Below are positions 28,289-36,323 of a DNA stretch of 64,000 nucleotides, piece by piece. Source of the stretch: Pseudomonas nunensis (GTDB lineage: Bacteria; Pseudomonadota; Gammaproteobacteria; Pseudomonadales; Pseudomonadaceae); assembly GCF_024296925.1 (NCBI RefSeq), contig NZ_CP101125.1, positions 4,714,501 through 4,778,500 of the forward strand, in the 5' to 3' direction. The position numbers and the translations under genes are program-made. Position 1 is the first letter of the stretch; every line of letters begins with the position of its first letter. The notes under the pieces are model-generated. The model did no database searches, was not told where the DNA came from, and worked only from the letters and a program-made list of their open reading frames with translations.

Positions 28289-29145
28289 TACTTGGCCTCC
28301 GAAGCAGCGGCCAGCTTGGCCTGGAACTCGCTGAAGTCAGCGCAGCCGTGGATGTATTCGTTGATCCACGCGGTGAAGGTGTCACGGTCCCGGGCAATCG
28401 GGTCCCAGGCCTGGTAGAAACGGTTGTCGCGCTCGTTGTAACCGTGGGCGTAGGACGGATGCGCGCCGCCAGGCACATGGCAGACCGCGCTCAAGGCCCA
28501 GGTTGGCAGCACGCAGGAGTTCATTGGTGCATTGAGGTCATCGACGATTTCTTCGACGGTGACGATGCAGCGCTTGGCGGCCAGCGCCGCTTCCTTCTGC
28601 ACACCGAGAATGCCCCACAGCAGCACGTTGCCTTTACGGTCGGCTTTCTGCGCGTGAATCACGGTGATGTCCGGGCGCACCGAAGGCACGGCGGCCAGCA
28701 CTTCGCCGGTGAACGGGCAGGTGACGGTTTTGATCAGCGGGTTAACCTTCGGCAGATCGGAACCGGCGTAGGCACGCAGCACCGCGAACGGCAGGCCGGA
28801 GGCACCGGCGACGTAGGCATTCGCCAGGTCGGCGTGGCTGTGTTCTTCGATTTCCAGAGGATGCGGCCACTGTTTCTCGACCGCGTCACGCAGACGGTGC
28901 AGCGAACCCACGCCAGGGTTACCGCCCCAGGAGAAAATCAGCTTGCGAGCACAACCGGCACCGATCAACTGGTCGTAGATCAAGTCAGGCGTCATCCGCA
29001 CCAGCGTCAGATCTTTCTTGCCCTGGCGAATGATTTCATGACCCGCCGCCGTCGGAATCAGGTGAGTGAAGCCTTCGAGCGCGACGGTATCGCCGTCGTT
29101 GACGAATTGCTTCACCGCGTCATGCAGCGAAAGGATTTCAGCCAT
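28288..29145 (-). CDS. pcaI: 3-oxoadipate CoA-transferase subunit A PcaI
   Basis: This 285-residue alpha subunit of 3-oxoadipate:succinyl-CoA transferase contains DGDTVALEGFTHLIPTAAGHE-type CoA-binding loop residues (FTHLIPTAAGHEIIRQGKK), KLIFSWGGNPGVGSLHRLRDA and AQKADRKGNVLLWG. It is the first gene of pcaIJF(HG). A PcaR-like double box lies 104-136 bases before its start. IclR-type PcaR needs 3-oxoadipate as co-inducer in the known systems. Confidence 0.94.
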   Translation of the reverse strand: MAEILSLHDAVKQFVNDGDTVALEGFTHLIPTAAGHEIIRQGKKDLTLVRMTPDLIYDQLIGAGCARKLIFSWGGNPGVGSLHRLRDAVEKQWPHPLEIEEHSHADLANAYVAGASGLPFAVLRAYAGSDLPKVNPLIKTVTCPFTGEVLAAVPSVRPDITVIHAQKADRKGNVLLWGILGVQKEAALAAKRCIVTVEEIVDDLNAPMNSCVLPTWALSAVCHVPGGAHPSYAHGYNERDNRFYQAWDPIARDRDTFTAWINEYIHGCADFSEFQAKLAAASEAK

Positions 29146-29248
29146 GGGGCAGGCTCCCGTTTTGTTGTTTACCGACAGTGGAAGAAAAAGGCGCGAGGTT
29201 CAGCGCCGAAGTCACTGAAGAGTAAGCCGCAGAAAATGGCCAAACAAT

Positions 29249-29281
29249 CCGATAATCGACTGAGTGTTCGTTTATCGAACA
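29249..29281. promoter_or_regulatory. PcaR box upstream of pcaI
   Basis: CCGATAATCGAC and GTTCGTTTATCGAACA lie close together. The second is itself nearly palindromic (GTTCG TTTAT CGAAC). The cores match the elements before pcaK, pcaR and the porin. The IclR-family PcaR is the inferred ligand. Confidence 0.7.
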
Positions 29282-29310
29282 GATTGTTGTTTGGCTATCG
29301 ACCTTTAAAA

Positions 29311-29384
29311 GCTTCGCGGGCAAGCCTCGCTCCTACAGGGTTATGCATATTCCTGTAGGAGCGTGGCTTGCCCGCGAAGAGGCC
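29311..29384. repeat. REP doublet (class B)
   Basis: Arms GCTTCGCGGGCAAGCCTCGC and GTGGCTTGCCCGCGAAGAGG lie between pcaK and the pcaI promoter, just upstream of the PcaR box. Confidence 0.87.
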
Positions 29385-29415
29385 CTCACATTCAACGAAG
29401 AATCAGAAACCTGCT

Positions 29416-30762
29416 TCAGGTCGCATCCGCATGACTGACCATGCCCTTGATCACCACCGCCGTGGTCGCCAATGCCGCCGGGATCACCAGCGCCGTCAGC
29501 ACCTGCTCAAAATTCCAGCCCAACCCCAACAACGTCGCGCCCATCCACGCCCCGAGAATCGCGCCAAAGCGACCAATCCCGAGCATCCACGAGACGCCGG
29601 TCGCCCGGCCCTGGGTCGGATAGAACCGTGCCGCCAGCGAAGGCATCGCCGATTGCGCACCGTTGACGCACATCCCCGCCACCAGCACCAACGTCGCCAA
29701 CAGCGTGATGTGTCCCAGGCTCTGCCCGACCGCGTAGGCAAACACCCCGGCCAACAGGTAGAAACTGCCGATGACCTTGTGCGGATTGAACCGGTCCATC
29801 GCCCAACCTACGCCGACCGCGCTCAATACCCCGCCGAACTGGAACAACGCACCGATGAACGCGGCCTGCTCCATGCTCGCGCCGCTGTCACGCATCAGCG
29901 TCGGCAACCAACTGGTCAACAGGTAAACGATCACCAGGCCCATGAAGTAGGTCAGCCACAGCAGCAAGGTGCCAGTGCTGTAAGTGCCGGAGAAAATCAC
30001 CGCGAACACATTGCGGGCCTTCACGGTTTTCTGTTCCGGCACACTAAAACTGGAGGCCTGGGCCACCACCACCGGATCAATCGGCGCCAGGGTTTTGCGT
30101 ACTTTGTCGGTGCCGCGGTTACGGACTACAAGGAAACGCGCCGATTCCGGCAGCCAGAACAGCAATACGACGGTAAGGATCAGCGGCAGAATCCCACCGA
30201 TCAACAGCAGGCTGTGCCAGCCAAACGCAGGGATCAGCTTGGCGGAAATGAATCCGCCGCCGGCCATGCCGAGGTTGAAGCCGCAGAACATGCTGGTCAC
30301 CAGCAGGGATTTCTTGCGCTCCGGGGTGTATTCCGACAGCAGCGTGGTGGCGTTTGGCATGCCCGCGCCCAAGCCCAGGCCGGTGAGGAAACGCAGCACC
30401 AGCAATTGATCGACGTTGCTGCTGTAGGCCGAGGCCAGGCTGAAGATGCCGAACAGGAAGACCGCGCCCACCAGGACGACTTTTCGCCCGAAACGGTCAG
30501 CCAATGGCCCGGAACCGAGTGCGCCGAAGACCATGCCGATCAGCGCGGCACTCATCACCGGGCCGAGGCTGGCGCGGTCGATGCCCCAGTCCTGGGACAG
30601 GGCCGGCGCAATGAAACCCATGGCCGCGGTGTCGAGGCCATCGAGGAAGACAATCAGGAAACACAGGATCACCACTCGCCACTGGTAGCGCGAGATGGGT
30701 TGGGCGTTGATGAAGGACTGCACATCAAGGCAGTTACCTACAGCAGACTGAGGCTGGTTCAT
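29416..30762 (-). CDS. pcaK: aromatic acid:H+ symporter PcaK
   Basis: This 448-residue, 12-helix MFS transporter of the aromatic acid:H+ symporter family imports 4-hydroxybenzoate and protocatechuate. The family motif in helix 1 is FLIVFLDGLDTAAMGFIAPAL, which carries the conserved aspartates. The loop motif GPLADRFGRKVVLVG and the later GWAMDRFNPHKVIG follow. It lies between pcaR and pcaI on the same strand. A perfect 12-base inverted repeat of PcaR type precedes it. Confidence 0.94.
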   Translation of the reverse strand: MNQPQSAVGNCLDVQSFINAQPISRYQWRVVILCFLIVFLDGLDTAAMGFIAPALSQDWGIDRASLGPVMSAALIGMVFGALGSGPLADRFGRKVVLVGAVFLFGIFSLASAYSSNVDQLLVLRFLTGLGLGAGMPNATTLLSEYTPERKKSLLVTSMFCGFNLGMAGGGFISAKLIPAFGWHSLLLIGGILPLILTVVLLFWLPESARFLVVRNRGTDKVRKTLAPIDPVVVAQASSFSVPEQKTVKARNVFAVIFSGTYSTGTLLLWLTYFMGLVIVYLLTSWLPTLMRDSGASMEQAAFIGALFQFGGVLSAVGVGWAMDRFNPHKVIGSFYLLAGVFAYAVGQSLGHITLLATLVLVAGMCVNGAQSAMPSLAARFYPTQGRATGVSWMLGIGRFGAILGAWMGATLLGLGWNFEQVLTALVIPAALATTAVVIKGMVSHADAT

Positions 30763-30895
30763 TATTTTTATTCCACGCCAGGAGCGCGTGGCCTCTTCTC
30801 ATTATTATTGGGGGGTCGTCGTCCAGCGTGACCGAGGGCCAACAGCGCCGGATGACGCTGCCGCGACATTAATGATCCGAGGGAAACAGCGTCAA

Positions 30896-30927
30896 TTCGA
30901 TAAACGCGACTCTGTGCGTTTATCGAA
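30896..30927. promoter_or_regulatory. PcaR box upstream of pcaK
   Basis: TTCGATAAACGC and GCGTTTATCGAA form a perfect 12-base inverted repeat around GACTCTGT, in the gap between pcaR and pcaK. It is the clearest palindrome of the four PcaR-type sites in the window. Confidence 0.78.
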
Positions 30928-30946
30928 CAGCTTAGGTGAAGACTGC

Positions 30947-31789
30947 TTAGGCAAACAGTTGCGCACTGAGATCGCGGCTGGCGCTCAGCAAGCCAGGGAG
31001 GAAGCGTTGCTCCAGTTCGTTGCGGCTGACGCGCCCGGCGTGAGTACTGACATTCAGCGCCGCCACCACTTGGCCAGACGCGTCGTACACCGGTACCGCA
31101 ATCGAGCGCAGGCCCTGTTCCAGTTCCTGATCGACGATGCACCAGCCTTGTTGCCGCACCTCTTGCAGGCATTCGAGCAACGCCTCAGGGGTGTGCAAGG
31201 TGCGACTGGTCTTGGCTTGAAACTCCGCATGATCGAGATATTCGCCCAGCGTCGTGTCATCCAGCGCCGCGAGCAGAATCCGCCCCATGGACGTGCAATA
31301 AGCCGGCAGGCGCCCGCCCACCGACAGGTCCACGGAAATCAGGCGCTGGGTCGTTGCCGAACGGGCGATGTACAGAATGTCATCGCCTTCCAGGGTCGCC
31401 ATGTTGCACGCCTCATGCAGTTGCTCGCTCATACGGTCGAGGTACGGCTGAGCAGACACCGCCAATGGCGTCGACGACACGTAGGCATGACCCAGGGTCA
31501 GGACTTTGGGCAGCAACGAATAGGTACGTCCGTCGGTGGTGGCGTAGCCGAGTTTGATCAGGGTGTGCAGGCAACGTCGCACGGCAGCGCGGGGAATTTC
31601 CGTGCGGTGGCTGATCTGGGCGATGGTCAGGTGGCGCTTGCGTTCCTGAAACGCTTGCACCACCGCCAGGCCACGGGCCAGTGAGGTCATAAAGTCCGGG
31701 TCGCCGGTCATGGCCTGGATTCGCTTGGCCGGCGAGGCCACGATCGGCGGCGCCACTGAAGCGAAGGAGTTGCGCAGTTGATCGTTCAT
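30947..31789 (-). CDS. pcaR: IclR-family regulator PcaR
   Basis: This 280-residue regulator has an N-terminal winged HTH (FMTSLARGLAVVQAFQERKRHLTIAQISHRTEIPRAAVRRCLHTL, split here by position 34-78) and a C-terminal IclR effector domain. The effector domain includes LGHAYVSSTPLAVSAQPYLDRMSEQLHEACN and STHAGRVSRNELEQRFLP. In P. putida, PcaR with 3-oxoadipate activates pcaIJ, pcaBDC and pcaF and represses itself. It is transcribed towards pcaK, and a PcaR-type inverted repeat lies 80-110 bases before its own start. Confidence 0.93.
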   Translation of the reverse strand: MNDQLRNSFASVAPPIVASPAKRIQAMTGDPDFMTSLARGLAVVQAFQERKRHLTIAQISHRTEIPRAAVRRCLHTLIKLGYATTDGRTYSLLPKVLTLGHAYVSSTPLAVSAQPYLDRMSEQLHEACNMATLEGDDILYIARSATTQRLISVDLSVGGRLPAYCTSMGRILLAALDDTTLGEYLDHAEFQAKTSRTLHTPEALLECLQEVRQQGWCIVDQELEQGLRSIAVPVYDASGQVVAALNVSTHAGRVSRNELEQRFLPGLLSASRDLSAQLFA

Positions 31790-31868
31790 ATCAGGTCCTT
31801 TCCCTACGGATCAGTGGCTATTACAAGCGGCTCCCGGCCGGGACACAAGCCGCCGGCAGCAAGATTGG

Positions 31869-31898
31869 GCGATTATCGAACCATCGACCGATAATCGC
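31869..31898. promoter_or_regulatory. PcaR box upstream of pcaR
   Basis: GCGATTATCG and CGATAATCGC form a perfect 10-base inverted repeat across 10 bases. The left arm extended (TTGGGCGATTATCGAAC) is the reverse complement of the porin half-site. Self-regulation of pcaR is the natural reading. Confidence 0.72.
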
Positions 31899-32446
31899 AA
31901 TCGACGACCGAGGTGCGCGAGGCGGTTGTTCTTACTCATGAGCGCTGCAGACTTAGAGATAACTGTAACGGTTAGAACTTGTCCGACTTGTTGGCGCCAG
32001 AAACAGATCGCTGAAAAGTGGCACCCGGGAATACTCTAATTACCCGTAAAAGTTGCGAGTAACAAAATCATCACACACCAGGAACCACTTTTAACTCTTC
32101 GGAGATAGTGTTCTTCGAATCGACCGCTATAATGCACCTCAGTGGCCAGCCGGTTTCTTACTTGCCGATTACGCCACCCGGAGCGCGATGTCCCATCGCC
32201 GCCGCCCGCAGCAAGCGCCTGACGCTCATTTGATATGCACCGCCAACGCGCGCGCTGAAACTGGATACTGAAGCTACGTCAGCTGTTTTTCTCTGGTGCC
32301 GTGGCCGCCTGCAACATGGAAGTGTTGATTATTGTGTCGTTAAAAAGTCGATGCCCTTTCAGGTATTGTCCTTTCGACGAACGTGGTCAATAAATTCGAT
32401 GCAGCGCGTTTCACCAGAATTTATCTCAACTCAAACAGGTAGCACT
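31899..32446. other. 550-base region without a firm gene
   Basis: Between the pcaR promoter and the 66-residue gene lies AT-mixed sequence with a good -10 element (TATAAT, 32128-32133) but no convincing -35. A 27-codon reading frame follows it at 32188. No RNA gene or repeat is recognisable. Confidence 0.6.
32188..32271 (+). CDS. possible 27-residue Arg-rich small protein or leader peptide
   Basis: The ATG has GGAG four bases ahead and lies about 55 bases after TATAAT. The frame encodes an Arg/Gln-rich peptide beginning MSHRRRPQQAP and ending RAETGY. The signals are right but the length is too short to judge coding by composition. It could be chance. Confidence 0.25.
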   Translation: MSHRRRPQQAPDAHLICTANARAETGY

Positions 32447-32647
32447 GTGACGAAAGACGAACTGCGCGCGGAACTTGAGCGCCAGGAACAACGTTACAAG
32501 GAAGTTTACGGCGGGGAAGTCACCACCTACGCCGCTCAGCCCGAACCGGAGCGCAAGCCCTGGCGTAAACGCGCCACCGTTCAGGATCAGGCATTCAGCC
32601 AAGAACTGCAGAAGATGGAAAAGGAACTCAAAGCCGAAGAGCCTTGA
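32447..32647 (+). CDS. small charged protein, unknown function
   Basis: This is a 66-residue soluble protein if started at the GTG at 32447 ([22 protein letters not shown]). The composition is helix-prone and rich in Glu, Lys and Arg, with a Pro-rich middle ([14 protein letters not shown]). A longer in-frame reading from 32351 has a less natural N-terminus. The ribosome site is weak (AGGTAG). I do not recognise the family. It sits upstream of the phosphate permease on the same strand, 376 bases away. Confidence 0.6.
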   Translation: MTKDELRAELERQEQRYKEVYGGEVTTYAAQPEPERKPWRKRATVQDQAFSQELQKMEKELKAEEP

Positions 32648-33023
32648 CCGGTCCGGCCTGAATCCTTCAAGGGTCTGCGTCTGCATCCGCTAAAAGCGCG
32701 GTGTAGCGACCATGCCTTTCGCGCCCGCTACAAGCGGGCAGCGGCCACCTCATCCACCGGATGAGGCAAATGGCGCATGTCCGACCCTCTTCTCAGATAT
32801 TTCACACAAGCGTTTTCGCCTCTCGTGTCCTCGAGAGAAATCCTTGTGGCCAGTCACTTTTCAAATAAAATCAACGAGTTGCAAAACCCAGTAAAAACCT
32901 GGGGCTTAGGGCTTTGCTACAAACTAATTCGTTGAAGAATGTTACCGATGAGCAGCTAGTGCATCGATTTCCAGTCTTTTCTGGCATAATCGCGCCCCCT
33001 TACGACCGGGTCAGAAAACCTTC
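32648..33023. other. 376-base gap with two adjacent hairpins, upstream of pit
   Basis: GCCCGCT-ACA-AGCGGGC (32723-32739) and CCTCATCC-ACC-GGATGAGG (32748-32766) are two perfect short hairpins nine bases apart, without T-runs. Further on, GGCATAAT at 32982-32989 is a likely -10 for the permease gene. No coding sequence is supported. Confidence 0.6.
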
Positions 33024-34499
33024 ATGATCGATTTATTCAGCGGACTAGATGCTTGGGTGCTTGTGAGCCTCTTGCTCGCCCTGGCCTTTGTCCTCGCCTT
33101 CGAGTTCATCAACGGCTTTCATGACACTGCAAACGCGGTGGCCACTGTTATCTACACCAAAGCCATGCCGCCTCATCTGGCGGTGTTCTTTTCCGGTGTG
33201 TTCAACTTTCTCGGCGTTCTGCTGGGCGGTGTGGGTGTGGCGTATGCCATCGTCCATTTGCTGCCGGTAGAGCTGCTGATCAATGTGAACACCGGACACG
33301 GACTGGCCATGGTGTTCTCGTTGCTCGCCGCCGCCATCACCTGGAACCTGGGCACCTGGTACTTCGGTATCCCTGCCTCCAGCTCCCACACGCTGATCGG
33401 TTCGATCCTCGGTGTCGGCCTGGCAAACGCCCTGATCAACGATATTCCGTTGGCCGACGGCGTGAACTGGCAGAAGGCGATCGATATCGGCGCGTCCCTG
33501 GTGTTCTCGCCAATGGCCGGCTTCATCGTGGCCGCACTGGTGTTGATCGGCCTTAAATGGTGGCGTCCGCTGTCGAAGATGCACAAGACGCCGGACCAGC
33601 GCCGCAAGCTCGATGACAAGAAGCACCCGCCGTTCTGGAATCGCCTGGTGCTGGTGATTTCGGCCATGGCCGTGAGCTTCGTGCACGGTTCCAACGATGG
33701 CCAGAAAGGCATCGGCCTGATCATGCTGGTGTTGATCGGTATTGTGCCGGCGCAGTTCGTTCTCGACCTGAGCAGCACTACTTACCAGATCGAACGCACC
33801 CGCGATGCGACCCTGCACTTGAGCCAGTTCTACAAGCGCAACGCTGACACCCTGGGTGAGTTCCTGGCCCTGGGCAAAAGCGTTGAAGGCGATCTGCCGG
33901 AGAAATTCCGTTGCAACCCGCAACAGACCGAACCGACCATCAGCGCCCTGCTCGACACCCTCAAAGGTGTAGCCGACTACCATTCGCTGCCGGCAGAAAG
34001 CCGCATCGAAGTGCGTCGCTACCTGCTCTGCCTGGACGACACAGCCCGTAAAGTCGCCAAGTTGCCTGGCCTGCAAGCCCGTGAAAAGGCTGACCTGGAC
34101 AAGCTGCGCAAAGACCTGACCACCACCACTGAATACGCCCCGTTCTGGGTGATTCTGGCGGTCGCCCTGGCCTTGGGCCTGGGCACCATGGTCGGCTGGA
34201 AACGCGTGGTGTTGACGATCGGCGAGAAGATCGGCAAGCAAGGCATGACTTACGCACAAGGCATGTCGGCGCAAATCACCACCGCTTGTATGATCGGCCT
34301 GGCCAACATCTTCAGCCTGCCGGTGTCCACCACCCACGTCCTGTCTTCGGGCGTGGCTGGCACCATGGTCGCCAACAAAAGCGGCCTGCAAGGTGGCACG
34401 GTCAAAACCATCCTGCTGGCCTGGGTCCTGACCCTGCCCGCTACAGTGGCCCTGTCGGCTGGCCTGTTCTGGCTGGCGTCGAAGGCGCTGGGTAGCTGA
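33024..34499 (+). CDS. pit: inorganic phosphate permease, PiT family
   Basis: This 491-residue inner-membrane low-affinity phosphate transporter of the PiT family (metal-phosphate:H+ symport) carries the two family repeats. The first is EFINGFHDTANAVATVIYTK with PASSSHTLIGSILGVGLAN. The second is VSFVHGSNDGQKGIGLIMLV with FSLPVSTTHVLSSGVAGTM. A hydrophilic loop of about 140 residues lies in the middle. The length and fold are normal. It is monocistronic and ends in a strong terminator. The symbol pit is used generically; pitA/pitB cannot be told apart. Confidence 0.93.
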   Translation: MIDLFSGLDAWVLVSLLLALAFVLAFEFINGFHDTANAVATVIYTKAMPPHLAVFFSGVFNFLGVLLGGVGVAYAIVHLLPVELLINVNTGHGLAMVFSLLAAAITWNLGTWYFGIPASSSHTLIGSILGVGLANALINDIPLADGVNWQKAIDIGASLVFSPMAGFIVAALVLIGLKWWRPLSKMHKTPDQRRKLDDKKHPPFWNRLVLVISAMAVSFVHGSNDGQKGIGLIMLVLIGIVPAQFVLDLSSTTYQIERTRDATLHLSQFYKRNADTLGEFLALGKSVEGDLPEKFRCNPQQTEPTISALLDTLKGVADYHSLPAESRIEVRRYLLCLDDTARKVAKLPGLQAREKADLDKLRKDLTTTTEYAPFWVILAVALALGLGTMVGWKRVVLTIGEKIGKQGMTYAQGMSAQITTACMIGLANIFSLPVSTTHVLSSGVAGTMVANKSGLQGGTVKTILLAWVLTLPATVALSAGLFWLASKALGS

Positions 34500-34514
34500 T
34501 CCATCGCTGCAACG

Positions 34515-34548
34515 AAAAAGGCGCGTTCCGTAAGGTTCGCGCCTTTTT
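34515..34548 (+). terminator. intrinsic terminator after pit
   Basis: AAAAAGGCGCG and CGCGCCTTTTT form an 11-base stem 16 bases after the stop. The A-run at the 5' side makes it potentially bidirectional. Confidence 0.92.
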
Positions 34549-34585
34549 CATGTCTGCTGCTTTCCTCCAGATACCACAAATCCCC

Positions 34586-34675
34586 TGTGGGAGCGGGCTT
34601 GCTCGCGAAGGCGTCGTGTCAGTCCCCATTAATATTGCCTGACACACCGCTTTCGCGAGCAAGCCCGCTCCCACA
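34586..34675. repeat. REP doublet (class A)
   Basis: Arms TGTGGGAGCGGGCTTGCTCG and CGAGCAAGCCCGCTCCCACA lie between the pit terminator and the ccoM terminator, in a convergent gap. Confidence 0.9.
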
Positions 34676-34709
34676 GGGGATTTGTGTAGGGAGAGAGATT
34701 TTTACAGGC

Positions 34710-34739
34710 AAAAAAAAGGGCAACCGAAGTTGCCCAAAA
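34710..34739 (-). terminator. intrinsic terminator after ccoM
   Basis: On the minus strand GGGCAAC-TTCG-GTTGCCC is followed by a run of eight T. It lies 31 bases past the ccoM stop, supporting a real short transcript. Confidence 0.9.
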
Positions 34740-34769
34740 TGCCTTGCGTGCTCATTGCTCTGGAAAGAA

Positions 34770-34883
34770 CTACGGTTTGCGCTTATGCGAATCCTTCCAG
34801 ATGAAATATCCAAACCCTGCAAAAAACAGAACCATGAGGCCGACTGTCAGCACTCCGGCGATCACCACGTTGTCGAAAAACAT
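34770..34883 (-). CDS. ccoM: CcoM-like small subunit of cbb3 cytochrome oxidase
   Basis: This is a 37-residue single-helix protein. It starts MFFDNVVIAGVLTVG, continues with a hydrophobic segment (about residues 6-29) and ends FIWKDSHKRKP. This matches, from memory, the CcoM subunit that stabilises cbb3 oxidase assembly in Pseudomonas. The signals are strong: AGGAGG six bases before the ATG, a terminator directly behind, and an ANR/FNR-type box TTGACCGGGATCAA centred about 72 bases upstream. That box fits low-oxygen control of cbb3 oxidase components. The main ccoNOQP genes are not in this window. Confidence 0.85.
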   Translation of the reverse strand: MFFDNVVIAGVLTVGLMVLFFAGFGYFIWKDSHKRKP

Positions 34884-34948
34884 GACTGGCCTCCTGCACT
34901 TGCCCTGTTGCGATGGGGCTAAGTTAACCAATCGGGCTGGAGAGAAAA

Positions 34949-34962
34949 TTGACCGGGATCAA
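34949..34962. promoter_or_regulatory. ANR/FNR-type box upstream of ccoM
   Basis: TTGACCGGGATCAA fits the ANR consensus TTGAT-N4-ATCAA with one mismatch. Its position upstream of the CcoM-like gene suggests activation when oxygen is low. Confidence 0.8.
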
Positions 34963-35002
34963 TGTCGCCCGAGACTGGGCGTAAAGGAGGGGAAATAACT
35001 GA

Positions 35003-35022
35003 CCTGCATCAAACGATGCAGG
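35003..35022 (-). terminator. hairpin after the 53-residue gene
   Basis: CCTGCATC and GATGCAGG form a perfect 8-base stem with a 4-base loop, six bases past the stop of the small gene on the minus strand. The T-run is weak. Confidence 0.55.
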
Positions 35023-35027
35023 GGGTT

Positions 35028-35189
35028 TCAACGCTTTTTCGGTTTGTTCTTCGGCTTTTTCTTCGCTTTACCCAACGGCATGGCCTGTTCGAAGGCCTGG
35101 CGCACTTCGTTCAGGCGCTTGTCGTTGAGGTCATGAACGCGCTTGGCACGTTCGGCATTCAGGTCGATCAGTTTGTCGTCTTGGCTCAT
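35028..35189 (-). CDS. 53-residue basic protein, unknown function
   Basis: This small soluble protein opens MSQDDKLIDLNAERAKRVHD. An amphipathic helical stretch reaches to about residue 38. It ends in a very basic tail (GKAKKKPKNKPKKR). The tail suggests nucleic acid or ribosome contact. No ribosome site stands out (GAG nine bases ahead), but the coding pattern is GC3-rich and a hairpin follows the stop. It is divergent from the LysR gene. I do not recognise a named family. Confidence 0.65.
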   Translation of the reverse strand: MSQDDKLIDLNAERAKRVHDLNDKRLNEVRQAFEQAMPLGKAKKKPKNKPKKR

Positions 35190-35362
35190 GGCGCTCAGTG
35201 CATCGCTGGAAAAGGACGTTCAGTCGGGATTGCGCCAATAATGCGGTCTGGCGCCCGCGCTGACCAGTCACCGCACAACGGGGCATTAACAAAATATGTG
35301 CTCACGCCGGTTTTTCACCGCACAATCGGCGCTTTGCTACAGACAGCCTTTAAGGACCGACC

Positions 35363-36235
35363 GTGGAATTGCATCAGGATCTGCCGCCCTTGATGGCCCT
35401 GCGCGCCTTCGAGGCCGTGGCCCGCCACTTGAGCTTTATCAAGGCTGCCGATGAGTTGTCGGTAACCCAAAGTGCGATCAGCCATCAGGTCCAAAAACTT
35501 GAGCAATTCCTCAACCAGCGACTGTTTATCCGGCGTACCCGGGCCATCGATCTGACGCCGGCCGGCGAAACCTATTACCGCAAGATCCAACCCGCGCTGG
35601 AATCCATTGCCTCGGCCACCCGCGACCTGCGAGGCAATGAACACCAGGAAACCAGCCTGCGCATCGGCCTGCTCGCGTCGTTCGCGACCTTATGGCTGGC
35701 GCCGCGACTGGCCGGGTTCAATGCGCGCCACCCGCACATTCATGTGGAGTTGCTGCCTTCGGTGCAACTGGCCGACGTCAATGGCGGCGAAGTGGACCTC
35801 GCCATCCGTTACGGCAAGGGCGGCTGGCCCAAGGTTCGGGCCCGGCGCTTCATGGGAGAAACACTCACGCCGGTATGCAGCCCGGCGTTCAAGGCCCAAG
35901 GTGTCGACAAAGGTCCGCTGCTGATGGCCAAATCTCTGCAGCCCTTCGAGTGGATCGACTGGAGCGCGCAAAACGGCATCGACCTCGCCCCCTACCCCAG
36001 CGTGATGCTGCACGATTACAACATCGTGGTCGAAGCCGCTGTGGCCGGCCAGGGTATCGCGATGGGTCGCAAGCGCTTGATCGAGCGCCGACTCAAGGAA
36101 GGAGCGCTGGTGTCAGCCTTCGACACCCCGCCATTCAGCAGCGAGATCGGCTATTGGCTGGTCACCCCGGATCGCCCGCCGAGCCATGCCGCCGAATGTT
36201 TCGGCGAATGGCTGAACGACATCGCCGACACATGA
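35363..36235 (+). CDS. LysR-family regulator (GcvA-like)
   Basis: This 290-residue regulator has an N-terminal winged HTH (LMALRAFEAVARHLSFIKAADELSVTQSAISHQVQKLEQFL). The substrate domain resembles GcvA (DLAIRYGKGGWPKVRARRFMGETLTPVCSPAF). It lies directly upstream, on the same strand, of a RidA protein and a class V aminotransferase-like gene, 88 bases from the first. Control of that pair is likely. The ligand is unknown. Confidence 0.87.
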   Translation: MELHQDLPPLMALRAFEAVARHLSFIKAADELSVTQSAISHQVQKLEQFLNQRLFIRRTRAIDLTPAGETYYRKIQPALESIASATRDLRGNEHQETSLRIGLLASFATLWLAPRLAGFNARHPHIHVELLPSVQLADVNGGEVDLAIRYGKGGWPKVRARRFMGETLTPVCSPAFKAQGVDKGPLLMAKSLQPFEWIDWSAQNGIDLAPYPSVMLHDYNIVVEAAVAGQGIAMGRKRLIERRLKEGALVSAFDTPPFSSEIGYWLVTPDRPPSHAAECFGEWLNDIADT

Positions 36236-36323
36236 GCCATTTGAATACGTCGGATTAAATCTATCCGTTTGTTTCACCTGTGCGGCGCCACCATGCTGAA
36301 CCCCTCATTCAGGAGGATTCAAC

